Positions 16,793 to 25,587 of a DNA stretch of 64,000 nucleotides are shown piece after piece. Below the pieces are notes generated by a model. That model was not told where the DNA came from and made no database searches. It saw only the letters and a program-made list of their open reading frames with translations. Origin of the DNA: JACVRW01 sp963739095 (GTDB taxonomy: Bacteria; Actinomycetota; Thermoleophilia; Solirubrobacterales; Thermoleophilaceae). A program made the translations under genes and the position numbers. The stretch covers positions 1 to 64,000 of the forward strand of contig CAVTZF010000018.1 of the NCBI GenBank assembly GCA_963739095.1, read 5' to 3'. Each line of letters begins with the position of its first letter. The stretch's first letter is position 1.

Positions 16793-17285
16793 TCAAGTCG
16801 GCCGCAGCTCGATCACCGGGATCGTCCGGTGGGTGCGCTTGCGGTACGAGGTCCAGGCGGGATAGATCTCGACACCGCGGGCGTACCAGTGCTCGCGTTC
16901 TTCACCGCCCAGCTCGCGCGCGACCACCTCGCGGCGCTCGCCCTCGAAGATGATGCTGGCCTCGGGGTGGGCGCGCAGGTTGTAGTACCAGGCCGGGTTG
17001 TGGTCCTGCCCGTAGTTCGAGGCGATCACCACCAGGCTCCCGTCATGCGGCACGGCCAGCACCGGCAACGTTCGGCGGCGGCCGCTCTTCGCGCCGGTGG
17101 TGGTGAGCATCACGATCGGCAGCCCGGACACCCACGACGTGAACGTGCCGCGGCCGCGGCTCAGGCGGTACACGACGTGGTCGATGTGGTGCAGCGCGCG
17201 GGCGTAGAACCAGGAGATCGGGCGCTACCGATCCCGACATCCGCATCAGGCGTGCCGCCCAGTTGGTTTGCTCGTAGCCGTACAT
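16793..17285 (-). CDS. Deazaflavin (F420)-dependent nitroreductase family, one frameshift
   Basis: The body reads RGTFTSWVSGLPIVMLTTTGAKSG, TLPVLAVPHDGSLVVIASNYG, NPAWYYNLRAHPEASI and RTIPVIELRP, the split beta-barrel pattern of Ddn-type F420-dependent oxidoreductases. The N-terminus MYGYEQTNWAARLMRMSG is in another frame, joined through ISWFYARALHH by a one-base slip near 17230. The combined length of about 160 residues equals the family norm. F420 cofactor is typical of Actinobacteria, including Thermoleophilia. The specific substrate is unknown. Confidence 0.85.
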
Positions 17286-17325
17286 CGCAAAGGGGACGCG
17301 TACGGGCAGCAGAATATTCCGAGCG

Positions 17326-17721
17326 TCAATCGAGCGGGAACGAGTGGTGCTCGTGGGCGACCACCCAGCGCCCGTCCTCGCGCCGTAGCCCGAGCGTCAG
17401 CCGCAGGCGGCGCTCGGGCCGCTCGGCGAGCTCCTCGGGCATCCCGCAGCGCAGCAGCGCGTGGGCGTAGGCGACGTCGTCGCCCGCCGTGACGTCGAGC
17501 TCGACGATCTCGAACGACGCCCCGCGTGCCTGCCACTCGAAGAACGGCGGCCAGGTCTCGCGGTAGGCGTCGATCCCGCGGACGCCGTCATCGGGCGGCG
17601 GGACGTCGAACATGACGATGTCGTGGGAGTGGTCGGCGAGCACCGTGTCCAGGTCGCCGGCGTGGACGGCCCCGGCCCAGCGCTCTATGAGGGTGCGGAT
17701 CTGCTGTTGGTCAGTAGGCAT
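17326..17721 (-). CDS. SnoaL/DUF4440-like protein
   Basis: This 131-residue NTF2-fold protein of the SgcJ/EcaC type reads QQIRTLIERWAGAVHAGDLD, TVLADHSHDIVMFDVPPPDD, YRETWPPFFEW, then the C-terminal DVAYAHALLRCG and RREDGRWVVAHEHHSFPLD. Function in this group is not established; the fold often binds small hydrophobic compounds. It lies 37 bases after the haem peroxidase gene and 40 before the F420-dependent reductase, all on one strand, so co-transcription is plausible. Confidence 0.85.
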   Translation of the reverse strand: MPTDQQQIRTLIERWAGAVHAGDLDTVLADHSHDIVMFDVPPPDDGVRGIDAYRETWPPFFEWQARGASFEIVELDVTAGDDVAYAHALLRCGMPEELAERPERRLRLTLGLRREDGRWVVAHEHHSFPLD

Positions 17722-17758
17722 GTCGCTCGGTTGGTGAGACGGGAGCGAACGGCGAAAG

Positions 17759-19245
17759 TCATCGCGGCTCTGCGCCCGCGAACTTGATCAGGTCGATCAT
17801 GCGGAAATCGGGACCGATTTCAAGGTCCTTGCCCGGCTGCCAGGGCTCGTCCGCATTCAGGTATGAGGTCGGGTCCCCCTCGCAGCAGCCCGATGAGCAC
17901 CTCGGCGACGATGCGGCCGCCGACGGGCCCGAGATGGGAGTCCTTGGTGGGCTGACCATCTGCGCCCAACGTCGTCGCGGCCTCGCAGAGGACGTAGTAC
18001 CAGAGCGGGGTCGAGCGCACGAGCAGGTCACGGGCCCTCCCCTGGATCTGGTCGTCCAGCTGCAGCTCCGGCTCGCTCAGCACCCCGACGCGCATCTTCG
18101 TCGCAACGGACTGGCCAGACGGCAGCGAGAGGGAGTGTCCGCGGGTCAGGTTGAGACGAGGCAGCGCGCCCTTTCCCTCCGGGAGCTTGTAGAGGGGCGA
18201 CGCGACCGCCGGATCGATCGCGAAGCTCGGCTGCGGCGCCAACGATCTCGCCCCCAAGCGCCTTGAGGTCGAAGAACAGGTCCCATCGAAGGACGCGATC
18301 CTCCGGCAGCCAGGTCAGGCCCTTGAGGTCGTCGAACAGCGGCAGCGCCTTTACCTGTCCGAGCTCGCCAGGGAGCTTCCCGCGGATGGTGTAGTTGGCG
18401 CGCGCCATGCTGTGACCGAATCGGTAGGCGGCGCCCGAGAACTCGACCGGGATGAACGGCTCGCGCTTCCACTTGTAGTGCCGCCGGCGAACCCTCGGCC
18501 GCCGGCCGGCGCCTGCGTCCACGAGCACGTCGTTCTTCATGGCCGCGCCGACGACCTTGGGCAGGTACTCGTGGGCGACTATCCACTGGTAGTGCCAGCG
18601 GACGATTCGCTGGGCGGTCTCGAAGAGCTCGTCCTCCGTCACCCCCTGCTCGACCAGGTGGTCGACGACCGCGTTGTGAAAGCGGATGAACAGCAGGTGG
18701 AGCTGCGAGATGATCACGTGTTCGTCGTTGCGGGGATCCCCGATCAACGCTCGTCCCTGCTCGTTGCGCGGCAGGTCCTCGGGGGCCGCTCCGTTCACCG
18801 GTCCCCCGCCGCCGACGAGCAGCTTCGTGCCGCCACCCTTCCCCGACTCCGGCCAGTCGTAGAGATAGGGCTGGTCGCTGGGGCCGCCGCCGTACAGGCT
18901 GTCGAGGTCGAGGCGCGGCGTTCGGAAGTTGACGAGCGAATGGGGATCGTTGATGTCGTCGAGCTTCGACATTGGGTCGAAGGTGATGTCGTGATCGACG
19001 AACTGCCCCAGGTAGGTGTAGCCCGCCGGGACGAAGGAATTCTGGGGCGCACTGCCCTTGCGGCGGTCCATCTGGCCGACGAGCAGCTCCAGCTCGTCTG
19101 GCCCGGCCTCGCACGCCGGCAGGCGAAACATCCGGCCGAAGCGCCCGTGTGGAGGGCCCGCGCGGTCGTCCGCTCCCTGGCCTCGCGGCACGGACGCCCC
19201 GTGCCCGGCAACCGTCCGGAGTGATCGGGTGCGCCGCCTCGGCAT
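17759..19245 (-). CDS. Animal-type haem peroxidase family protein, two frameshifts
   Basis: The protein matches the peroxidase-cyclooxygenase superfamily. The distal-side motif is TYLGQFVDHDITFDP (distal His after D), then LDLDSLYGGGP. The helix pair LHLLFIRFHNAVVDHL and RIVRWHYQWIVAHEYLP follows, and the proximal His is in AYRFGHSMARANYTI. The reading frame changes near 18245 (into PSFAIDPAVASPLYKLP and LNLTRGHSLSLPSGQ) and again near 17880 (into YLNADEPWQPGKDLEIGP), giving about 490 residues in all. No signal peptide is evident. Such bacterial peroxidases oxidise halides or organic substrates with H2O2. The gene is downstream of the SARP-cyclase regulator and a small unknown gene. Confidence 0.85.
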
Positions 19246-19267
19246 GGTCTGCCGCCCGCGACTGGGC

Positions 19268-19585
19268 CTAGTTACCGATGGTCTTCGACTCTGCCCAGGT
19301 CAGCGTCAGGAAGTTCTCCCTGTGCGTCTGGATCCCGAAGAGGACGGCGGGGCCTGGCTTGAAGCCCCCGATGGGAAAGCGGACGCTCCAGTTCGGGTCG
19401 AGCACCGGCCTTCGACGGTTGACCTCGAGATTCACGTTGCCCCCGTCCGTCACCGATTCCTGGACGAGCACGACGCGGATGCTGATGACGTCTTCGAATT
19501 CCTCCGGGTCGGATTCCCCGGTGACCTCCACCTCATTTCCGACGATGTTCACCGCATGGAAGTTCGGCCTGACCATCGTGGCCAT
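19268..19585 (-). CDS. Small conserved-looking protein of unknown function
   Basis: This 105-residue beta-rich protein reads MVRPNFHAVNIVGNEVEVTG, EFEDVISIRVVLVQESV, DPNWSVRFPIGGFKPGPAV and QTHRENFLTLTWAESKTIGN. No known domain is recognised. Its start overlaps the stop of the large upstream regulator (TTGATGG). An AAGGAGG lies just before, so either the ATG at 19585 or one at 19576 may be used. It precedes the haem peroxidase by 22 bases and is probably a partner in the same transcript. Confidence 0.7.
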   Translation of the reverse strand: MATMVRPNFHAVNIVGNEVEVTGESDPEEFEDVISIRVVLVQESVTDGGNVNLEVNRRRPVLDPNWSVRFPIGGFKPGPAVLFGIQTHRENFLTLTWAESKTIGN

Positions 19586-22500
19586 CAACCTCCTTCTCGT
19601 GGGTCCGCGGGCAACGACCGCGACCGCTCAGCCGCGGCGTGGTTGCCCTTGAGTTCATACATCGCGAGTCCGTCCCGGGTCGCGCGGTCGGCCTCTTCGA
19701 GCCGCTCACACACACGGAGCACGTGGGCCAAGCCGAGCATCGCATCCCCGCGCTGCGAGAGCAAGTCGGTCGGCTCGAGGAGCGCGACGGCCTGGCGCGC
19801 CAGTCTCTCGGCCTCGTCGCACTCCCCGCGGCGGGCGAGCACCTTTGCCCGCACCCCGCGCCAGGTCGTCTGCGTCAGCGTGTCGTCCCGCGCAGCCCCC
19901 TCGGCTGCCTGGAGGGAGAGATCCCCCGCCTCGTCGAGGCGGCCCTGGTCATACACGGCCTGCGCCAAGAGGGCGGTCGTTGTGGCCAGCACGCTGCCCT
20001 CGCTCATCGATGCCAAGGTCTGCACATCGGCGCGCAGGCGCTCCTCCACCAGCTCCGGCCTGCCGGCGAGTAGCCGTGCAAACGCCTCGAGGTGCGAGAC
20101 GCCGGAGCCGAATCCGCCTAGGTCGTCTAGCAGCTCGCTTGCCTCTGTCAGTAGACGGTCGCTGGTCGCGAAGTCGCCCCTCATGGCATGCAGCAAGGCC
20201 AGGGGGTTGAGCGTCGACGCCGTGGCCAGCGGGCTCGAGCGGACGGAAGCGCGGAAGTCGTCGCAGAGCTCGATCGCCTCATCCACCGGTTTCGGGCCGA
20301 GCGCCGCTGCGAGCGCGCGCCACCCGACCAGCTCGAATACCTCGGTACGGCTCGCACGTTCCGATGCCTCGGACCACGCGTCGTCCGCCTCGGCAGCCCG
20401 CCCCGAGCGCCACGCCAACTCGCCGCGCAGCAGCCCAGCGCGCGACACACCCTGGTCGTCGCCGGCGCCTTCCAATACCGGCTGAGCCGCGTCAACCACG
20501 GCCAGGCCCTGCTCGCTCCCCGCACTCGGCTCGACCTCGAGTCGCAGGAGCTCACGCTCAATCTCGGCACGTGCACGCCGGCGCCCGTCCGGAGCCCGCT
20601 CGATCGCCTCGTCGAGCACGCGCAAGGCATCGTCCATCCGTCCCGCCTCGAAGAGCGCAGCACCGAGCGCAGGAAGCAGCTCGTCGCGGGCCGGCTCCTC
20701 GGGCGAGAGGAGCGCCTCGGCGCGCTCGAGCAGGCGCGCCGCGGCCGGCGCCGCGCCGCGGACGAGCGCAGCGCTCGCCGCCGCTGCCAGCCGCTCCGCC
20801 GCCTCCGCTCCGAGAGAGCTCTCCTGCACGCCCAGCTCGCTCAGGTTCCGGTACGCCTCAGCGAGGTGGTAGCCGACGACCTCGTCCGAGCCCGCGTCCG
20901 GCCGGCGCGCCAGCGCCTCGTGCAGCTCGGCGCGTCGCTGCTTCGGCAGGCCGTGGTAGGCGGCTTCGCGGATCAGCGCGTGCGCGAAGCGGAAGACGTC
21001 CTTGCCGGGCGCGGCCCCGCGATCGGGGCGGATCAGCTGCTTCTGGACGAGCGAGACGAGCTGGCCGGAGACGGCGACCGGGCCGGACTCGCCGAGGAGC
21101 TCCGCCAGCGCGTCCGCCTCGAAGCTCCGGCCCTGGACGGACGCGTGCTCCAGCACCGACCGCTCCGCCGGATCGAGGCGGGCGATGCGTGCCGCCAGCA
21201 CGGCCTGGATGGTTGATGGCAGCGGTGCGTCTCCACCCTCCGCGCCGATCGCCGCCAGCTGCTCGAGGAAGAGTGGGTTGCCCTCGGCGAGCGCAACGAT
21301 GCGCGCGGCCGTGTCGGTGCCGAGCTCGTGGGCGCCGGCGCTCTCGACGAGAGCCCGCGCTTCCTCCTCCGGGAGCGCGTCGAGCGCGAGGAACGTGCGC
21401 GTCGACATAGGGGTCGCCCAGCCCGGCCGCATCTCGACGAACTCCGGCCGCGCCAGGCAGACCAGCAGTATCGGATGCGCGCTCGCGAAGACGTGGAGGT
21501 ACTCGAGCAGGTCCAGCAGGCTCGGCTCCGCCCACTGGACGTCGTCGACCACGGCCACGAGCGGGCGCTCGGACGCAACGTGTTCGAAGAGCTTGCGGAC
21601 CGCCCACGAGGTCTCCTCGGCCTGGGCGGGCTCGTCGGACATCCCGATGGCACGCAGGACGAGCTGCGCGGGCTGTTCGTCGAGGGCGTCCTCGACCCAC
21701 GCCTGGGGCTCGTCGCCGCCCAGCGCCCGCACGATCTCGGCGAGTGGCCCGTAGCCGGCCGCGTCGCCATAGGAGCGGCAGCGCCCGACTGCCACGGTCC
21801 CCTCGTCGGCGAGCCGGTCGAGCAGCTCGCGCGTCAGCCGCGACTTGCCGATCCCCGGCGGGCCGACGATCGTCGCCGCGTGACAGGCGCCGCCTGCCTG
21901 CACCCGGGCAAAGGCTGCCGTCAGATCCCCGAGCTCCCGCCCGCGATCGACGAAGCGACTGCCCGGCGGGGCGACGCGCACGGGATGGTCGGTCTCGATC
22001 GCGACGAGCCGCCACGCCCGCACCGCTGCATCCCTGCCCTTGAGCGCCAGCGGCTCCAGCGGCTCGGCGCTCACAGAGCCGCGCACCAGGTCGTGGACGT
22101 TCTCGCCGAGCAGGATCTCGCCGTCCGTCGCCTCACCCTCGAGCCGTGACGCGACGTTGAACGCGTCCCCGGCCGCGAACGAGCGCCGCCGCGCTCCGGC
22201 GCTGACGAACACCTCGCCCGACTCGACACCGATCTTCAGCGCAATCCCGACGCCCCGCTCGCGCTCCAGCTCGCTACTCAGGCGCACGCCCTCGTCGCGG
22301 ATCTCGAGCGCCGCGCGCACCGCCCGCAGCGCGTCGTCCTCGTGCACCTCGGTCTGCCCGAAGACGCCAACGACCGCATCGCCGACGAAGCCCTCGACCG
22401 AACCACCGTGCCGTTCGATCACCTCGCTACAGCGGTCGGTGAAGCGGTCGAGCAGGTCGTGCAGCGACTCCGGGTCGAGCCGCTCGGCGAGGCCGGTCGA

Positions 22501-23379
22501 TCCCACGAGATCGACGAAGACGATGCTCACAAGCCGGCGCGCAGCGGGCGCCGGCGGCGCCTCCGGCTCGGCGGGTGGCGAGGCCGGGGCCGGCGCCTCA
22601 GGCGACGCCGCGACCGGCACGGGGAGCGCCAGCGCCGGATCCTGCGCGAGCACCGCCTGCTCGAGCTCGCGTAGCTGTGCGCCCGGCTCGATCCCGAGCT
22701 CCTCCACGAGCCGCCGGCGGGCGTTCTGGTAGGCCTGCAGCGCGTCTGCCTGCCGGTCGGAGCGGTAGAGCGCCAGCATCAGCTGGGCATGCAGGCGCTC
22801 GCGGTAGGGGTGCTCTGCGATCAACCCCTCGAGCGGGCTCACCACCTCGCCGTGCCGACCGAGCGCCATCTTCGCCTCGAACAGCTGCTCGAGCGCCGTC
22901 ACGCGGACGTCCTCGAGGCGGGAGCTCTCTCGCTGCGCGAAGGGCTCGTCGGCCAGGTCGGCGAAGGGGCGACCGCGCCAGAGCGCGAGCGCGCGCTCGA
23001 GCCGCTCGATAACGGCCTCCGGATCCCTCGCTGCGACCTCGTCGCGACCCTCCGCCACCAGCCGCTCGAAGCGGTGCGCATCGACGTGCTCCGGCGCCAC
23101 CCGCAGCTCGTAGCCGTGGTCGCGCGTAAGCACGATGTCGTCGGCTGCCAGCGCCTTTCGCAGGCGCGAAATGTGGACCTGAACGGTCTTGGCGGCGGTC
23201 GCCGGCGGGCGCTCGCCCCAGAGCTCGTCGATCAGCCGCTCTGTGCTGAGCGTTTCATTCGAATGCGTCAGGAGCAGCGCGAGCAGCGCTCGCTGCTTGC
23301 TGCCACCCAGAGTGAGCGCCCGGCCCTCATCGAGGGCCTCGAGCGGGCCAAGTATCCGGAATTCCATGCCAGCGGGCAT
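19585..23379 (-). CDS. SARP-type regulator fused to adenylate cyclase, AAA ATPase and TPR
   Basis: This 1,264-residue protein has, in order, an OmpR-type winged helix (about 5-95: LGGSKQRALLALLL, KTVQVHISRLRKAL) and a bacterial transcriptional activation domain (100-245). An Ala/Pro linker follows, then a class III nucleotide cyclase domain (283-460) with metal Asp residues D290 (IVFVDLVGSTGL) and D334 (EGFVGDAVVGVFG) and catalytic Asn408/Arg412 in FNVASRLEGEA. An ATPase follows with Walker A GPPGIGKSRL (506-515) and Walker B LVAVVDDVQWAEP. The rest is a TPR-rich half. The regulator could couple cAMP/cGMP synthesis, ATP-driven assembly and promoter binding. ATG 23379 or 23367 (MEFRILGPLEA) are both possible. 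It is the first gene before the unknown protein and the haem peroxidase. Confidence 0.95.
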   Translation of the reverse strand: MPAGMEFRILGPLEALDEGRALTLGGSKQRALLALLLTHSNETLSTERLIDELWGERPPATAAKTVQVHISRLRKALAADDIVLTRDHGYELRVAPEHVDAHRFERLVAEGRDEVAARDPEAVIERLERALALWRGRPFADLADEPFAQRESSRLEDVRVTALEQLFEAKMALGRHGEVVSPLEGLIAEHPYRERLHAQLMLALYRSDRQADALQAYQNARRRLVEELGIEPGAQLRELEQAVLAQDPALALPVPVAASPEAPAPASPPAEPEAPPAPAARRLVSIVFVDLVGSTGLAERLDPESLHDLLDRFTDRCSEVIERHGGSVEGFVGDAVVGVFGQTEVHEDDALRAVRAALEIRDEGVRLSSELERERGVGIALKIGVESGEVFVSAGARRRSFAAGDAFNVASRLEGEATDGEILLGENVHDLVRGSVSAEPLEPLALKGRDAAVRAWRLVAIETDHPVRVAPPGSRFVDRGRELGDLTAAFARVQAGGACHAATIVGPPGIGKSRLTRELLDRLADEGTVAVGRCRSYGDAAGYGPLAEIVRALGGDEPQAWVEDALDEQPAQLVLRAIGMSDEPAQAEETSWAVRKLFEHVASERPLVAVVDDVQWAEPSLLDLLEYLHVFASAHPILLVCLARPEFVEMRPGWATPMSTRTFLALDALPEEEARALVESAGAHELGTDTAARIVALAEGNPLFLEQLAAIGAEGGDAPLPSTIQAVLAARIARLDPAERSVLEHASVQGRSFEADALAELLGESGPVAVSGQLVSLVQKQLIRPDRGAAPGKDVFRFAHALIREAAYHGLPKQRRAELHEALARRPDAGSDEVVGYHLAEAYRNLSELGVQESSLGAEAAERLAAAASAALVRGAAPAAARLLERAEALLSPEEPARDELLPALGAALFEAGRMDDALRVLDEAIERAPDGRRRARAEIERELLRLEVEPSAGSEQGLAVVDAAQPVLEGAGDDQGVSRAGLLRGELAWRSGRAAEADDAWSEASERASRTEVFELVGWRALAAALGPKPVDEAIELCDDFRASVRSSPLATASTLNPLALLHAMRGDFATSDRLLTEASELLDDLGGFGSGVSHLEAFARLLAGRPELVEERLRADVQTLASMSEGSVLATTTALLAQAVYDQGRLDEAGDLSLQAAEGAARDDTLTQTTWRGVRAKVLARRGECDEAERLARQAVALLEPTDLLSQRGDAMLGLAHVLRVCERLEEADRATRDGLAMYELKGNHAAAERSRSLPADPREGG

Positions 23380-23490
23380 GCGAGCCGAGTCCAAGTTACC
23401 GTGGCTGGTCGACCCGCGCCATGGGCTGTTACCGAGCAGTTGCCCGCTGCTTCGGCGCGCCGCCGTTCTCCTGAGCCTTACGGTTCAGCG

Positions 23491-24438
23491 ATGGCGAGCG
23501 ACCAAGGAGTGATCGTCGTGGCCGGCGAGGCACTCGTCGACATCGTGGCCGGTCGCGACGGCGAGCTCGTCGGTCATCTGGGGGGCGGCCCGTACAACGT
23601 TGCACGCACTCTCGGGCGGCTCGAGCAGCCCGCGGCCTTCCTCGGGCGCCTCTCGAACGACGGCTTCGGCGCACGCCTGCGACGCCGGCTCCAGACGGAC
23701 GGCGTCGCGATCGACGCCGTGGTCGCAACCGACGCACCCACCACGCTGGCGGTCGTCGAGCTCGACGAGTCGGGACACGCTGACTATCGCTTCTACGCGA
23801 CCGGTACGTCCGTCCCGGGGCTGACGCTCGATGCCGCGACCTCCGTGCTGCCCCGGCAGCTCGAGACGCTCTACCTCGGCTCGCTCGGGCTCGTCTTCGA
23901 GCCGATCGCAAGCACGCTGGAGCAGCTCGCGGGCCAGGTTGGCGACGACACGCTCGTCGCGCTCGACCCGAACTGCCGCCCGGCGGCGATCGACGATCCG
24001 GCCGCATACCGGGAGCGGCTCGGGCGCATCCTGCGCCGCGCCGACGTGCTGAAGGTGAGCGACGACGACCTCGAGTGGCTCCTGCCTGGGCGCCAGCCCG
24101 CGGAGGCTGCCCGCGAGCTGCTGGGTGATGCCGGGGCGGTCGCGCTCGTGACGCTCGGCGCCGAGGGGGCGCTCGTCGTCAACGGACAGGAGGTCGCCGC
24201 GGTCGACGCTCCGCGCGTGGAGGTCGTCGACACGATCGGTGCGGGCGACGCCTTCATGGGCGCCTTTCTCGCCGACTGGCGCTCGCGCGGTCATGGCCGG
24301 ACCGACCTCGGCAGGCGCGAGGAGCTCGCCGACGCGGCGCGCTTCGCCTGTCGCGTCGCTGCCATCACCTGCACCAGGGCGGGCGCGGATCCCCCCCGGC
24401 TGGCGGAGCTCGAGGGCTACCCGGAACGGGGCTCCTGA
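23491..24438 (+). CDS. PfkB-family carbohydrate kinase (fructokinase-like)
   Basis: This 315-residue ribokinase-fold kinase has an N-terminal GEALVDIVAGRDGELVGHLGG and substrate region GGGPYNVARTLGRLE (G-G-x-x-x-N). The lid is AFLGRLSNDGFGARL, then VALDPNCRPAAIDD, and the catalytic PfkB signature 2 is VEVVDTIGAGDAFMGAFLAD with the base Asp in GAGD. It phosphorylates a sugar, likely fructose or a related ketose, at the expense of ATP. ATG at 23491 is chosen because MASDQGVIVVAGEAL places the first strand correctly. It is divergent from the SARP gene and overlaps the convergent flippase gene by 22 bases. Confidence 0.92.
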   Translation: MASDQGVIVVAGEALVDIVAGRDGELVGHLGGGPYNVARTLGRLEQPAAFLGRLSNDGFGARLRRRLQTDGVAIDAVVATDAPTTLAVVELDESGHADYRFYATGTSVPGLTLDAATSVLPRQLETLYLGSLGLVFEPIASTLEQLAGQVGDDTLVALDPNCRPAAIDDPAAYRERLGRILRRADVLKVSDDDLEWLLPGRQPAEAARELLGDAGAVALVTLGAEGALVVNGQEVAAVDAPRVEVVDTIGAGDAFMGAFLADWRSRGHGRTDLGRREELADAARFACRVAAITCTRAGADPPRLAELEGYPERGS

Positions 24439-25577
24439 ACGACCGCTGGGGCGTTGTCCTCAGTGGGCTCCCAGCGCCGCATCCGACGACGCAGGTCGAC
24501 GTAGCTGGCGAGCCCCGGCAGCGCGGGCAGATAGGTCGAGATCAGCTGATAGCTGACGACAGCCAGCAGGGCGAGGCCGGCGTCCACGCCCGACGCCGCG
24601 AACGCCCCCACCATGCCCCCCTCCGCGCCACCCACTCCGCCCGGCAGCGGCAGCAGGTTGCCCATCTGGCCGAGGAAGTAGCAGAGCACGAGTGTGCCGG
24701 TGGCGGGCGGATCGCCGAACGCGTGGAAGGTCGCCCACAAGGTGGCGACGTCGAACGCCCACCAGACGAGCGGCCACACCAAGACCGTCGGCCGCTCGCG
24801 CGCGATCGAGAGCGCGAGCCGGGAGCCGGTGCCCGCCACCTGCGGCACCGTTGCAAGGAGGGTGGCGAGTCGGCCCATCCAGCCGGAGCGCTGGGCGAGC
24901 GCCGCGACACGCCGTTCGAGATCACCGGGTATGCGGATGAGCGCGAACGCCAGTGCCGTGACCGCGCCGCCCACCACCATCGCGATCACGCCCAGCAGGG
25001 TCGGTACGCGCGGCAGCGCGCCGGTCACGACGAGGATGCCGCCGAGGAGCAGCGCGGCGATGTAGACCGAGTAGAGCAGGATCATGAACGCGGTCAGCTG
25101 GCGCGCCGCGACCCGCGCGCCCATCCCGACACGGTGGAGCGCCCAGCCGGTGAACGCGATACCGCCCGCGCCGCCGGCGGAGAACACCCGCGTGGCCACG
25201 ACTCCCGCGAGCGTGAGCTCGGTCGAAATCGCCCAGTCCAGGCGCGGCGCCCGCGGGCGGTGCACGACGTAGGTGAGCACCACGTATCCGCTGAACGAGA
25301 CGATCTCCAGGGCCACGCCGACGGCGAGCCAAGCCGGGTCGCCGCGCTCGACCCGGTCGACCAGCTCCTCGAGGTCGTTCAGGTGCGCGATGCCGAGCGC
25401 CACGACGATCACCACCACCGCCCCGATCACGCCGCGGCGGACCAGGTTGCGATGCGCCTCGAGCTCGGTGATCCACGCGTCGCGAGTCGCGACGAGCACG
25501 CACGCGACGAGCACGGCGGCGGCCGCGACCCCGACGAGCACGATGGTGTGCTCGGATGGGATCCAGCCGGCTGTCAC
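24417..25577 (-). CDS. Flippase-like integral membrane protein (LPG synthase TM/UPF0104 family)
   Basis: This 386-residue polytopic protein has about eight to nine membrane helices (for example TIVLVGVAAAAVLVACVLV at 11-29, VIGAVVVIVVALGIAHL and PTLLGVIAMVVGGAVTALAF). The conserved late motif LGQMGNLLPLPGGVGGAEGGMVGAFAASG is typical of the AglD/MprF-type transmembrane family. Members translocate lipid-linked molecules or are of unknown role; the MprF catalytic domain is absent. The start lies 10 bases after the sulfatase stop, so it is the third gene of an FGE-sulfatase-membrane protein unit. Confidence 0.88.
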   Translation of the reverse strand: MTAGWIPSEHTIVLVGVAAAAVLVACVLVATRDAWITELEAHRNLVRRGVIGAVVVIVVALGIAHLNDLEELVDRVERGDPAWLAVGVALEIVSFSGYVVLTYVVHRPRAPRLDWAISTELTLAGVVATRVFSAGGAGGIAFTGWALHRVGMGARVAARQLTAFMILLYSVYIAALLLGGILVVTGALPRVPTLLGVIAMVVGGAVTALAFALIRIPGDLERRVAALAQRSGWMGRLATLLATVPQVAGTGSRLALSIARERPTVLVWPLVWWAFDVATLWATFHAFGDPPATGTLVLCYFLGQMGNLLPLPGGVGGAEGGMVGAFAASGVDAGLALLAVVSYQLISTYLPALPGLASYVDLRRRMRRWEPTEDNAPAVVQEPRSG

Positions 25578-25587
25578 CGAGGCGGCC

